This document shows positions 1-7,761 of a DNA stretch of 48,187 nucleotides, piece by piece. Made by a program: the position numbers and the translations under genes. The DNA comes from Opitutia bacterium. GTDB lineage: Bacteria > Verrucomicrobiota > Verrucomicrobiia > Opitutales > Opitutaceae. The stretch covers positions 1 through 48,187 of the forward strand of contig CANGHW010000026.1 of the NCBI GenBank assembly GCA_947453695.1, given 5' to 3'. Numbering within the stretch: the stretch's first letter is position 1; the number at the start of each line of letters is the position of its first letter. Under the pieces are notes generated by a model. It worked only from the letters and a program-made list of their open reading frames with translations. It did no database searches and was not told where the DNA came from.

Positions 1-479
1 TCCGTGGCGGGGCCGATAAAGCGGCCGGAGATCAAAGGCTGGTGGATGAGGACGCGCGAGTGCGGGTAGAGCAGACGGCGGCCCTTCTTGGCGCCCGAAA
101 GGAGGATCGAACCCATCGAAGCGGCCATGCCCGTAACGATCACGGTGATCGGCGAGGTGACGAGCTGCATGGTGTCGTAGACGGCCATGCCCGCGGTCAC
201 CGAGCCACCGGGAGAGTTGATATAGAAAAAGATCTCTTTGCCGGGGCCGACGGCCTCAAGATAGAGGAGTTTTTCGGTGAGGTCCTTGGCGCTCTCGTCG
301 GTGACGGCGCCCCAGAGGAAGATCTTCCGCTGCTCGAGGAACTTCTTCTGAACGAGCATCGCCACCGGGGCGGCGTTTTTCTTGGCCTGCTTGTTTTCCT
401 GCTCGTCCTCGTCGTCATCGTCATCGGCGCGGACGGGAGTCGGATTGGTGTAAGCGGGCGTCAGGTTGTCGTAATGCAT
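1..479 (-). CDS. clpP: ATP-dependent Clp protease proteolytic subunit, C-terminus off window
   Basis: Serine peptidase core of the Clp machine; tetradecameric barrels degrade substrates unfolded by ClpX or ClpA in the cytoplasm. Reading the minus strand from the ATG at 477-479 gives 159 residues before the window ends. Visible are INSPGGSV around residues 88-95, the nucleophile in GMAASMGS (Ser121) and IHQPL with His146. The Ser-His spacing of 25 equals that of E. coli ClpP (Ser97/His122). The catalytic Asp lies beyond the edge. Unusual is a roughly 40-residue N-terminal segment with a run of Asp/Glu at about residues 19-26 followed by Lys/Gln/Asn, longer than a normal propeptide. It lies downstream of guaD on the same strand, 87 nt away; no clpX is visible. 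Confidence 0.95.
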   Translation of the reverse strand, partial: MHYDNLTPAYTNPTPVRADDDDDEDEQENKQAKKNAAPVAMLVQKKFLEQRKIFLWGAVTDESAKDLTEKLLYLEAVGPGKEIFFYINSPGGSVTAGMAVYDTMQLVTSPITVIVTGMAASMGSILLSGAKKGRRLLYPHSRVLIHQPLISGRFIGPAT

Positions 480-540
480 GATTGCGGAAAACGGTGAGCG
501 GGGAGGACAGTTTTGCGAGTCGATTGTAGCTTTTGTCCGG

Positions 541-556
541 GGCCCCCGAGCGGGCC
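541..556 (-). terminator. Weak hairpin between guaD and clpP
   Basis: A GGCCC / GGGCC palindrome with a 6-nt loop lies just after the guaD stop on the minus strand. No T-run follows, so intrinsic termination is doubtful. It may only be a GC-rich spacer. Confidence 0.2.
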
Positions 557-566
557 GCGGCGACGG

Positions 567-1037
567 TCAGTAGCGCACTTTATCGGCCTTTTTCGCCCAT
601 TCCTGAAACGAAACAAGCGACTCGTCGCGGAGGAAGGGCTTCATGGCGATCTTGCGCTGGTGCGGCTCGAGCGGGATCTGCTGGTAGATAAAGTCGTCGT
701 CGAAGCCAATCGCCGCAGCGTCGCCGCGGGTGTTGCCATAATAGACCTCGGGAATGCGCGCCCAGTAGATGGCGGAGAGGCACATCGGGCACGGCTCGCA
801 GCTCGTGTAGAGCTCACAGTCGTCGAGTTGAAAGGTTTTGAGCGACGCGCAGGCCTCGCGGATGGCGGTGACCTCGGCGTGGGCGGTGGGATCGTTGGTG
901 GAGGTGACGCGGTTATTGCCGCGGGCGACGATTTCACCCTTGCGCACGATCACGCAGCCGAACGGGCCGCCGCGCCCGCCGCGCATGCCGTCGTCGGCGA
1001 GTTTTATGGCCTCACGCATGAAATTTTCCAGGTTCAT
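567..1037 (-). CDS. guaD: Guanine deaminase (CDA fold)
   Basis: Hydrolyses guanine to xanthine and ammonia in the cytosol, feeding the xanthine dehydrogenase encoded downstream in this locus. The start MNLENFM at 1035-1037 gives 156 residues, the length of Bacillus subtilis GuaD, which it closely resembles throughout. Zinc-site residues are His53-Ala-Glu55 (TAHAEV) and Pro82-Cys83 with Cys86 (CEPCPMC); the C-terminus ends in KVRY, like the family's aromatic tail. The frame stays open far upstream into aceB, but that part is antisense to aceB and has no family similarity, so the short start is preferred. It is divergent from aceB across 69 nt, where promoters for both directions are expected; I could not define their boxes. 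Confidence 0.95.
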   Translation of the reverse strand: MNLENFMREAIKLADDGMRGGRGGPFGCVIVRKGEIVARGNNRVTSTNDPTAHAEVTAIREACASLKTFQLDDCELYTSCEPCPMCLSAIYWARIPEVYYGNTRGDAAAIGFDDDFIYQQIPLEPHQRKIAMKPFLRDESLVSFQEWAKKADKVRY

Positions 1038-1106
1038 TGGTATGGGAGCCGCTGACGCTGAATATCGTGCTGACACTCGGCAACGCCATAACCAGCCTCT
1101 TTCCCC

Positions 1107-2696
1107 ATGAGTAATCCCGTGATCGGCGGTCTCGAAATCGCCGGACCCGTTCCCCCGCGTTACGCGGAAATTCTGACTCCGGCGGCTTGCGCCTTCGTGG
1201 CGGAGCTGGCGGCCAAATTTGGCCCACGCCGCGAGGAACTCCTCGCGCGGCGCGTCGTGCGCCAGGCCGAAATCGATGCGGGCAAGATGCCGGACTTTCT
1301 GCCGGAAACCGCCCATATCCGTAGCGGCACCTGGCAGGTGCCGCCGCCGCCGCCCGACCTCGTCGACCGTCGCACGGAAATCACCGGACCGGTGGACCGC
1401 AAGATGGCGATCAACGCCCTGAACTCCGGCGCGCAATGCTGGATGGCGGATTTCGAGGACGCCAATTCGCCGACGTGGGAGAACGTGATCGAGGGCCAGA
1501 TCAACATGCGCGACGCCGCCCGCCGGACGATCACGTTTGAAAGTCCCGAGGGTAAAAAGTATGCGCTGAAGGACAAGATCGCGACCATCGTGGCCCGCCC
1601 GCGCGGCTGGCACATGGTGGAAAAGCACGCGCTGCTCGGCGGGAAGCGCATCTCAGCCTCGCTCTTCGACTGGGGGCTCTACTTTTTCCACAACGCGCAG
1701 GCGCTGATCGCGCGCGGCAGCGGGCCATATTTTTATCTGCCGAAGATGGAGAGCCACCTTGAGGCGCGGCTCTGGAACGACGTCTTTGTCCACGCGCAGG
1801 CAGCGTTGGGCATCCCGCGCGGGACGATCCGGGCGACGGTGCTGATCGAGACGATTCTCGGCTGTATCGAAGCGGAAGAAATCCTCTACGAGCTTCGCGA
1901 ACACGCCTCTGGCCTGAACTGCGGGCGCTGGGACTACATGTTTAGCTTCGTGAAGAAATTCCGGAACCGACCCGAATATCTCTTCCCGGATCGCACGCTC
2001 ATCACGATGACGGTGCCTTTCCTCCGCGCCTATGCGCTGCACGTGATCAACGTATGTCACCGGCACGGTGCCTACGCGATGGGCGGCATGGCCGCGCAGA
2101 TTCCCATCAAGAACAACCCGGCGGCGAACGAGGCCGCGCTCGCCAAAGTCTACGCCGACAAAGTCCGTGAGGCCTCCGACGGCCATGACGGGACGTGGGT
2201 CGCGCACCCGGGCTTGGTTGCCGCCGCGCTCGATGCGTTCGGTAAACACATGAAGGGACCGAACCAGCTGCATCGGATCCACGACGTGAAAATCACCGCG
2301 GCCGATCTCCTCGCGCCGCTCCACGGGCCGATCACCGAAGGTGGCGTGCGGTGGAATCTGCACGTCGGCGTGCGCTATCTCGAAGCATGGCTCGGCGGTT
2401 CGGGGGCAGAGCCGATCCACAACCTCATGGAGGATCTGGCTACGTCGGAAATCTCTCGTTCGCAACTCTGGCAGTGGCTCCGCTACGGGGCGAAACTCGA
2501 TGACGGTCGCCCGATCACGGCGGAGCTGTATGATGCCCTGCTCGTCGATGAGTTGAAAAAAATCCGCGCTGAATACGGCGACGAACGCTACGACTCCGGG
2601 CACTTCAAGGATGCGACCGAGCTCTTCATGCGGATGTCGAAGAGCGAACAGTTCGACGAGTTTCTGTCGCTCCCTGCCTACGAACTACTGCCGTGA
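1107..2696 (+). CDS. aceB: Malate synthase A
   Basis: Condenses glyoxylate with acetyl-CoA to malate. The 529-residue length is that of the A-type enzyme (about 530). Family landmarks: WMADFEDANSP near residue 110, ARPRGWHM near 160, IETILGC near 250, GGMAAQIPIKNN near 325, GTWVAHPGL near 365 and LATSEISRSQLWQW near 445. No isocitrate lyase is nearby. Instead it heads the purine-degradation run and its stop overlaps the uraD start (GTGA, 2693-2696). The likely job is therefore disposal of glyoxylate released from ureidoglycolate rather than the classic glyoxylate shunt. That role is inferred from context; the enzyme family is not in doubt. No Shine-Dalgarno sequence precedes the ATG. Confidence 0.96.
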   Translation: MSNPVIGGLEIAGPVPPRYAEILTPAACAFVAELAAKFGPRREELLARRVVRQAEIDAGKMPDFLPETAHIRSGTWQVPPPPPDLVDRRTEITGPVDRKMAINALNSGAQCWMADFEDANSPTWENVIEGQINMRDAARRTITFESPEGKKYALKDKIATIVARPRGWHMVEKHALLGGKRISASLFDWGLYFFHNAQALIARGSGPYFYLPKMESHLEARLWNDVFVHAQAALGIPRGTIRATVLIETILGCIEAEEILYELREHASGLNCGRWDYMFSFVKKFRNRPEYLFPDRTLITMTVPFLRAYALHVINVCHRHGAYAMGGMAAQIPIKNNPAANEAALAKVYADKVREASDGHDGTWVAHPGLVAAALDAFGKHMKGPNQLHRIHDVKITAADLLAPLHGPITEGGVRWNLHVGVRYLEAWLGGSGAEPIHNLMEDLATSEISRSQLWQWLRYGAKLDDGRPITAELYDALLVDELKKIRAEYGDERYDSGHFKDATELFMRMSKSEQFDEFLSLPAYELLP

Positions 2697-3211
2697 GTCC
2701 GCTTCGCACCCTGACCGACCTCAATGCCGCGGATCGCGCCGCTTTCACGGCGGCGCTTGGGCATCTCTTCGAGCACTCTCCGTGGGTCGCCGAGGAGACT
2801 TGGCCGCAACGGCCGTTTCGTGATGTGGCGCACCTCCACTCGGCGCTGTGCGGCACCATGCGTGGTGCGACCCGGGAGCGACAACTCGCGCTGATCCGTG
2901 CGCACCCGGATTTGGCCGGGCGGCTGGCCCAGCAGAACAAACTCACGGCGGAGTCGACGCGCGAACAGGCGAGTGCAGGTCTGAACCAACTCACGGCCGA
3001 AGAACTTGCGGAGTTTCAGCGGCTCAATGCCGCTTACCTAGGAAGTTTTGGTTTTCCCTTCATCATTTGTGCGCGGCTGAGCAACAAGTCCGCGATCCTG
3101 ACGGTGATGCAGACGCGCGGAGGAAGCTCGCCGGAGCAGGAATTTCAGACGGCGCTCGGTGAAATCGAAAAAATCGCCCAACTGCGCCTCAATGATCTCT
3201 TAAAGACATAG
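2693..3211 (+). CDS. uraD: 2-oxo-4-hydroxy-4-carboxy-5-ureidoimidazoline (OHCU) decarboxylase
   Basis: Stereospecific decarboxylation of OHCU to (S)-allantoin, the last step of the uricolytic sequence. The 172-residue protein shows the family landmarks: the RAHPDLAG segment with catalytic His71, the FGFPFIIC segment at 119-126 and a helical C-terminus. The start is a GTG whose last two bases form part of the aceB TGA stop (GTGA overlap), which points to translational coupling. The next gene, HIU hydrolase, supplies its substrate but lies 93 nt away, beyond an imperfect inverted repeat. Confidence 0.92.
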   Translation: MSPLRTLTDLNAADRAAFTAALGHLFEHSPWVAEETWPQRPFRDVAHLHSALCGTMRGATRERQLALIRAHPDLAGRLAQQNKLTAESTREQASAGLNQLTAEELAEFQRLNAAYLGSFGFPFIICARLSNKSAILTVMQTRGGSSPEQEFQTALGEIEKIAQLRLNDLLKT

Positions 3212-3212
3212 C

Positions 3213-3292
3213 GCCCACGGAATACACAGAAGACACGGAAACTAACGATAAGGCGGCGCTGTTTTTCCGTGTGTTCCGTGTGTTCCGTGGGC
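3213..3292. repeat. Imperfect inverted repeat, CCACGGA family
   Basis: The arms 3213-3241 and 3264-3292 are complementary at 26 of 29 positions by eye (GCCCACGGAA... / ...TTCCGTGGGC) around a 22-nt loop. It separates uraD from the HIU hydrolase gene. A relative with CCCACGAA arms occurs at 28205-28295, and half copies near 37867 and 46925. It could form a long hairpin in the operon mRNA. Confidence 0.8.
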
Positions 3293-3304
3293 AATCCTCC
3301 GACC

Positions 3305-3649
3305 ATGCCCGCGAAACTCAGCACCCATGTCCTCGATCTCACCACCGGTCGGCCGGCGGCTGGAATGGTCATTCAATTGCTCCGGACGGGACGCGATCCC
3401 GTTTTGCTCAAGACCATCACGACCAACGCGGATGGCCGCACGGACGGACCGTTGCTCGACGAGGCGACGATGGCGGTCGGCTCCTACGAATTGGTCTTTC
3501 ACGTGCGCGAGTATTTCACGGGCCGCGGCGTCGAGTGCACGTTTCTTGATCAGGTGCCGATCCGCTTTGCGATCACGGACGCCGCGGCGGGTTACCACGT
3601 GCCGTTGCTCGTGACGCCCTGGGCCTACAGCACCTATCGCGGAAGCTGA
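3305..3649 (+). CDS. hiuH: 5-hydroxyisourate hydrolase (transthyretin-like)
   Basis: Opens the ring of 5-hydroxyisourate to give OHCU. The 114-residue protein matches family length and carries the full signature: LSTHVLD with His8, Arg45 in NADGRTDG, His98 in YHVPLLV, and the C-terminal tetrapeptide YRGS that separates HIU hydrolases from transthyretin. The start MPAKLST is chosen because the 12 residues upstream in the open frame derive from the adjacent inverted repeat. No signal peptide is seen, so it is cytosolic. The enzyme that makes its substrate, a urate oxidase, is not found in this window. Confidence 0.93.
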   Translation: MPAKLSTHVLDLTTGRPAAGMVIQLLRTGRDPVLLKTITTNADGRTDGPLLDEATMAVGSYELVFHVREYFTGRGVECTFLDQVPIRFAITDAAAGYHVPLLVTPWAYSTYRGS

Positions 3650-3691
3650 GGCACGGCTTTACTCAATGGAATTTTAAGCCACGATTGGCTC

Positions 3692-3910
3692 ATGAATGTT
3701 ACTCTTCCGCTAGAAAGCATGACGACGGCAGAGAAGTTGGACGTGATGGAGGCGATTTGGACCGACCTATCGCGTGATGAGCAACGCGTGGAATCGCCAG
3801 TGTGGCACGCCGAGGTTTTGCGCGAACGCGAGGCCGCAGTGAATGAAGGCCGTGAAGTCGCGACCGATTGGGAAGTCGCGAAACGACGTTTACGCAGCTT
3901 AGGGGCATGA
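3692..3910 (+). CDS. Antitoxin, putative addiction module component family
   Basis: A 72-residue protein with the features of the unstable-antitoxin family (TIGR02574/PF09720): an N-terminal TTAEKLDVMEAIWTDL segment, a central SPVWHAEVL motif with L/RERE, and a basic end (WEVAKRRLRSL). Such proteins bind and neutralise the downstream RelE/ParE-type toxin and usually repress their own promoter. It starts 42 nt after the HIU hydrolase, and its TGA overlaps the toxin ATG (ATGA at 3907-3910). It sits inside a catabolic operon rather than in a mobile island. An AT-rich stretch at about 3655-3690 could hold its own promoter and operator, but I cannot define one. Confidence 0.88.
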   Translation: MNVTLPLESMTTAEKLDVMEAIWTDLSRDEQRVESPVWHAEVLREREAAVNEGREVATDWEVAKRRLRSLGA

Positions 3911-4197
3911 AACTGGAAATATTGCCCTCGGCTGAGGGCGACATAGTTGACGGATTCTGGTTTTACGAAAAACAAGCGACAGGACTAGGGAGTTATTTTC
4001 GCGAATCTTTATTTGGAGACATTGAGGCACTGCGCACGAGCGGTGGCGTGCACCGAAAAGTGTTCGGCTGGCACCGCATGCTCGCGCGACGTTTTCCCTA
4101 CGCCGTCTACTATTCGGTTCACGAGCAGACCGTGTTGATTCGGGCAGTGCTCGATTGCCGGCGCGACCCATCCTGGACACGGACCAAATTGCGATGA
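3907..4197 (+). CDS. RelE/ParE superfamily toxin
   Basis: A 96-residue protein with the plasmid-stabilisation (ParE/RelE) pattern: N-terminal ILPSAEGDIVDGFWFYE, a central helix pair, and the C-terminal beta-hairpin RRFPYAVYYSV...VLIRAVLDCRRDP. Members act either as ribosome-dependent mRNA endonucleases or as gyrase inhibitors; the sequence alone does not decide. The start ATG overlaps the antitoxin stop, and its own TGA (4195-4197) overlaps the allC ATG (4194), so the toxin is sandwiched by two 4-nt overlaps. It appears full length with no frameshift. Membership in the allC operon is unusual and is discussed in the findings. Confidence 0.88.
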   Translation: MKLEILPSAEGDIVDGFWFYEKQATGLGSYFRESLFGDIEALRTSGGVHRKVFGWHRMLARRFPYAVYYSVHEQTVLIRAVLDCRRDPSWTRTKLR

Positions 4198-5423
4198 ATG
4201 CCCAAAATCTCTGCAGGATGCTCGACGAACTCGGGCGGGTGAGTGACGAGGACGGGAAGCTGACGCGGACCTTTCTCTCGACAGCCATGCGGCGGGCGAA
4301 CGCGCTCGTCGGCGGCTGGATGCGCGACGCCGGGCTCGCGGTGCGTGAGGACTCCGTCGGAAATTTGATCGGCCGCGCCGAAGGCACGCGGGCCGGGGCG
4401 AAGACGCTGCTACTTGGGTCGCACCTCGACACGGTGCGCGACGCGGGGCGGTTCGACGGACCGCTCGGAGTGCTGTTGCCGATTGTAGCGCTGGCCGAGT
4501 TGAAACGCCGCGGCGTGAGCCTGCCATTTGCCGTCGAGGTGCTGGGGTTTTCCGAGGAGGAAGGCGTGCGATTCGCCAGTGCTTACCTCGGAAGCGAAGG
4601 CTACACGGGGCGGCTGAAGGCCGCGACGCTGGGGCTGCGGGACGGCGCGGGCGTAAGCGTGGGCGAGGTGCTGAAAGAATTTCTTGGGGGCGACTTTGCT
4701 CTACCGAAGGCGGCGCACCCGCGGGGCGAGTTGCTCGGCTATGTCGAAGTGCACATCGAGCAGGGGCCAGTGCTTGAGGCGAACAAGCTGGCGCTCGGCG
4801 TGGTGTCGGCGATCGCGGGACAGAGTCGGTTTAAGCTGACGTGGACGGGCAAGGCCGGGCACGCGGGGACGACGCCGATGGCGTTGCGGCGCGATGCGCT
4901 CGCGGGCGCGGCGGAGTTTACTTTGGCGGCAGAGAAACTGGCCCGCGGGACCGCTGGGCTCGTGGCGACGGTCGGCGCGCTGACGGTGTCGCCTGGCGCG
5001 GCGAATGTGATCCCCGGCGGGGTGCTGCACACGCTGGATGTGCGGCATGCGAGCGATGCGCGGCGCAAGACCGCATTGTTGCGGCTGGGCAAACTGGCCG
5101 CGGCAATTGCACGAAAACGCGGACTGAAGGTCGCTTGGCAGCGCACGCAGGACAATGGCGCGGTGGCGTGTTCGCCGACCTTGACGGCGCAACTCACGCT
5201 GAGCGTGCAGGCGGTGCAGGGGAAGAGCCTGGCTCTGGTTAGCGGGGCGGGGCACGACGGCGTCGTGATGTCGGCGCTGACGCCCGTGGCGATGTTGTTT
5301 GTCCGGTGTCGCGACGGGTTGAGCCACCATCCCGACGAATACGCGTCGCCGCGGGACCTTGGGGTGGCGTTGCGCGTGATGGTGGACTTTCTGGAGCGGA
5401 TGGGCCAGCAACACGGTGCATGA
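4194..5423 (+). CDS. allC: Allantoate amidohydrolase (M20 amidase)
   Basis: Zinc or manganese-dependent hydrolysis of allantoate to ureidoglycine, CO2 and ammonia. From the ATG that overlaps the toxin stop it has 409 residues, the family norm. Metal-site motifs: GSHLDT (His77, Asp79), GRFDGPLG (Asp88), FSEEEGVRF (Glu121-123), EVHIEQGP (His187), AGHAGTTPM (His223) and LSHHPDEY (His378/379). A longer start at 4155 would overlap the toxin by 43 nt and is less likely. The close homologue ureidoglycolate amidohydrolase cannot be excluded by motifs alone. Allantoinase and the ureidoglycine aminohydrolase follow directly, which favours allantoate. Its stop overlaps the allB start. Confidence 0.87.
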   Translation: MNAQNLCRMLDELGRVSDEDGKLTRTFLSTAMRRANALVGGWMRDAGLAVREDSVGNLIGRAEGTRAGAKTLLLGSHLDTVRDAGRFDGPLGVLLPIVALAELKRRGVSLPFAVEVLGFSEEEGVRFASAYLGSEGYTGRLKAATLGLRDGAGVSVGEVLKEFLGGDFALPKAAHPRGELLGYVEVHIEQGPVLEANKLALGVVSAIAGQSRFKLTWTGKAGHAGTTPMALRRDALAGAAEFTLAAEKLARGTAGLVATVGALTVSPGAANVIPGGVLHTLDVRHASDARRKTALLRLGKLAAAIARKRGLKVAWQRTQDNGAVACSPTLTAQLTLSVQAVQGKSLALVSGAGHDGVVMSALTPVAMLFVRCRDGLSHHPDEYASPRDLGVALRVMVDFLERMGQQHGA

Positions 5424-6838
5424 AACGCACTGGTCCGATTGTCCGGGAAAACACGAAGACGATTCACGAGCCCGAAAAGCTCGATTTGGTCGTGCGCGGC
5501 GGCCGCGTGGTGACGCCGGAGGGCGTGCAGGACCTTGAGATCGGCATCGTGCGCGGCAAGATCGTGCGCCTCGCCCCGAGCGTGAAGGACGAGACCCACC
5601 AGGAATTCGACGCCGACGGCCGTTACGTTTTCCCCGGCATCCTTGATGCGCACGTGCATTTCAACGAACCGGGACGCGCCGATTGGGAAGGGCTCTCGAC
5701 CGGTTCGGCGGCACTGGCGGCCGGCGGCGGGACGATGTTTTTCGACATGCCGCTCAACTCCGAGCCCCCGGTGCTCGATGCGGCGGGGCTGCGCGAAAAG
5801 CGGGCTTTGGCCGAGGAAAAATCGTGCACGGATTTCGCCCTGTGGGGCGGCCTGACCCCCGGGAACCTCGACAAGATGGCGGGCCTGCGTGATGCGGGCG
5901 TGATCGGTTTCAAGGCGTTCATGTGCAACAGCGGCATCGCCAGCTTCCAGAACGTCGATCCGAAGAGTCTCCGCGAAGGCATGAAGCGCGCGGCGAAACT
6001 TGAGCTGCCGGTCGCGGTGCATGCCGAGGATGATGCGATGGCGGCGGCGCTGACGGAGAAGCTCAAGGCCGCGGGTCGCACCGATGCCCGGGCGTGGCTG
6101 GATTCGCGTCCGGTCGCAGTGGAACTCGAAGCGATCCGAGTCGCGCTGGAGCTGGCCGGTGAGACGGGCTGCGCGCTGCATATTGTGCACGTGAGCAGTC
6201 CGGAAGGCATCGCAATGGTGACCGAGGCGCGGCTGAACCGCGTCGATGTGACGGCGGAGACCTGCCCGCACTACTTGTTGCTGAACGAAAAGGATGTCGA
6301 GCGCCTCGGGCCGCTCGCGAAATGCGCGCCGCCGTTGCGCGATGAGAAGCGGCGCAAGGCGCTCTGGGCAGAATTGCGTGCGGGCCGGATCCAAACGGTG
6401 GGCTCGGACCACTCGCCCTCGCGTCCGGAAATGAAGGATTCGGCCAATATGTTTGCCGTATGGGGTGGCATTGGCGGCGTGCAGCACGGCTTCGAGTTGC
6501 TCATCTCCGAGTGTGAAAAGACAGCGGACAAGGATTTGCCGCTCCTCGCCGCGGTGTTGGCGCGCAATGTCGCGCGGCGGTTCAAGATCGACGACCGCAA
6601 GGGTGCCATTGCGCTCGGGCGCGATGCGGATTTTTCGCTGCTGGAGTATGGCAAGGCGCGGACGATCCAAGCCGAGGACCTGTGGACGCGGCACCGGATC
6701 AGCGCCTACGTCGGCGAAAAGAGCCGCGTGCGCGTAAGCCACACATATGTGCGGGGCACGCCGATCTACGCCGACGGACGGTTTACGAATTTGCCGATGA
6801 AGGGGCAGTTCCTAGCGCCCCATCGGCCGCGGTGCTGA
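5420..6838 (+). CDS. allB: Allantoinase
   Basis: Hydrolyses allantoin to allantoate. The 472-residue cyclic amidohydrolase has the binuclear metal site: DAHVHFNEPG (His78, His80), GFKAFMCNSG (carbamylated Lys165), AVHAEDD (His201), HIVHVSSP (His257) and GSDHSP (Asp330). The start MKRTGPIV is preferred because its ATG overlaps the allC stop (ATGA, 5420-5423). The frame is open upstream, but that part is antisense-like to allC. The protein is cytosolic. The next gene, allE, begins 46 nt further on after a GC-rich segment resembling the GCGCGGGCTGA repeat family (about 6846-6868). Confidence 0.94.
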   Translation: MKRTGPIVRENTKTIHEPEKLDLVVRGGRVVTPEGVQDLEIGIVRGKIVRLAPSVKDETHQEFDADGRYVFPGILDAHVHFNEPGRADWEGLSTGSAALAAGGGTMFFDMPLNSEPPVLDAAGLREKRALAEEKSCTDFALWGGLTPGNLDKMAGLRDAGVIGFKAFMCNSGIASFQNVDPKSLREGMKRAAKLELPVAVHAEDDAMAAALTEKLKAAGRTDARAWLDSRPVAVELEAIRVALELAGETGCALHIVHVSSPEGIAMVTEARLNRVDVTAETCPHYLLLNEKDVERLGPLAKCAPPLRDEKRRKALWAELRAGRIQTVGSDHSPSRPEMKDSANMFAVWGGIGGVQHGFELLISECEKTADKDLPLLAAVLARNVARRFKIDDRKGAIALGRDADFSLLEYGKARTIQAEDLWTRHRISAYVGEKSRVRVSHTYVRGTPIYADGRFTNLPMKGQFLAPHRPRC

Positions 6839-6884
6839 CCCAACGAGCGCGGGCTGAAGTATCGCGCGAACTCGACCATTTCCC

Positions 6885-7628
6885 ATGAGCATTCCCTATG
6901 GCCAAACCCGCACGCGCGTGGCTGCGCGGCACGCCCTCATCGCCCCGGACGGACACGTGAAGAGCGTGGTGCCGGGCATCACCGGTGCTGCGACGATCAT
7001 CTTGATCAACCCGACCATGGGCGCGCGATTCGCCCAGGTGCTCGTGACGTTTGAGGCGGGCGGTAGCGCAGTCGTGCCGGCCAACGACGTGCAGACGGCA
7101 GGGTATTTTGAGACCGGTGGCGCGACCCTCACGGTGGGTGGACGCAAACAGAAGGTCACTGCGGGCGCATTTTTCTACGCGCCGGCCGGTGAGGCGTGGT
7201 CGATCACCGCGCCGAAGAAGGGCACCCGCGTGACGTTGTTTCAGAAGAAGTTTGAGCCACTCGCGGGAGTGGCGGCCCCGACGGCGATCATTGGCAACGC
7301 GGCGGACGTGCCCGGCCAGCCGTTCCTCGGCGACCCCGACGCACGGTTGCAGGTGCTCCTGCCCGATGTGCCGGCGTTTGACCTGGCGATGAACATTTTC
7401 ACCTACCAGCCGGGGGCCACGCTGCCGTTTGTGGAGACGCACGTCATGGAGCACGGCCTGCTGATGCTGGCCGGTCAGGGTGTCTACCGGCTCGAAGATT
7501 CGTGGTATCCGGTGGCGGCGGGCGACGTGATCTGGATGGCGTCATATTGTCCGCAGTGGTTTGTCGCGATGGGGAAGACCCCGGCCAGCTACCTCTACTA
7601 CAAGGATGTGAATCGGGCGGCGGTGTGA
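6885..7628 (+). CDS. allE: (S)-ureidoglycine aminohydrolase, bicupin
   Basis: Releases ammonia from (S)-ureidoglycine to form (S)-ureidoglycolate; a manganese bicupin also known as YlbA/UGlyAH. The 247-residue protein aligns with E. coli AllE along its whole length, including the N-terminal cupin (LTPDG-like APDGHVKSVVPG, residues about 21-32), YAPAGEAWSI, and the C-terminal metal-binding cupin ETHVMEHG (Glu and two His, about 186-193), GQGVYRLEDSWYPV and the final YYKDVNR. With allB and allC it completes ureidoglycolate formation. No ureidoglycolate lyase or amidohydrolase is evident downstream, so the glyoxylate-releasing step is not assigned here. Confidence 0.92.
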   Translation: MSIPYGQTRTRVAARHALIAPDGHVKSVVPGITGAATIILINPTMGARFAQVLVTFEAGGSAVVPANDVQTAGYFETGGATLTVGGRKQKVTAGAFFYAPAGEAWSITAPKKGTRVTLFQKKFEPLAGVAAPTAIIGNAADVPGQPFLGDPDARLQVLLPDVPAFDLAMNIFTYQPGATLPFVETHVMEHGLLMLAGQGVYRLEDSWYPVAAGDVIWMASYCPQWFVAMGKTPASYLYYKDVNRAAV

Positions 7629-7727
7629 GGGCAGGAGCGGATCGTCCTCAATCCGCCGGAGGGATGCGGCGCGAAGATCAAGTGCGGAGCGTAAGGCACA
7701 GCGCGCCCTACCTCCGTGAGAGTTGAG

Positions 7728-7755
7728 TTGCGGGCACGAGTCCTGCGGATAAATA
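7728..7755 (+). promoter_or_regulatory. Possible promoter before xanthine dehydrogenase
   Basis: The 133-nt gap before xdh contains TTGCGG (7728-7733), then 16 nt, then TAAATA (7750-7755). If used, transcription would start at about the ATG at 7762, giving a leaderless mRNA, which would fit the lack of a ribosome binding site. The boxes match consensus only partly. Confidence 0.25.
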
Positions 7756-7761
7756 CGGACC

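Noticed and set aside
1038..1628. Long upstream extension of guaD on the minus strand
   Set aside because: It is antisense to the 5' part of aceB, has no family similarity, and the 156-residue start exactly matches the family.
6846..6868. REP-like element between allB and allE
   Set aside because: It shares GCGCGGGCTGAAG with the family, but the 3' arm is poor and the CTAC/CCAC end is missing.
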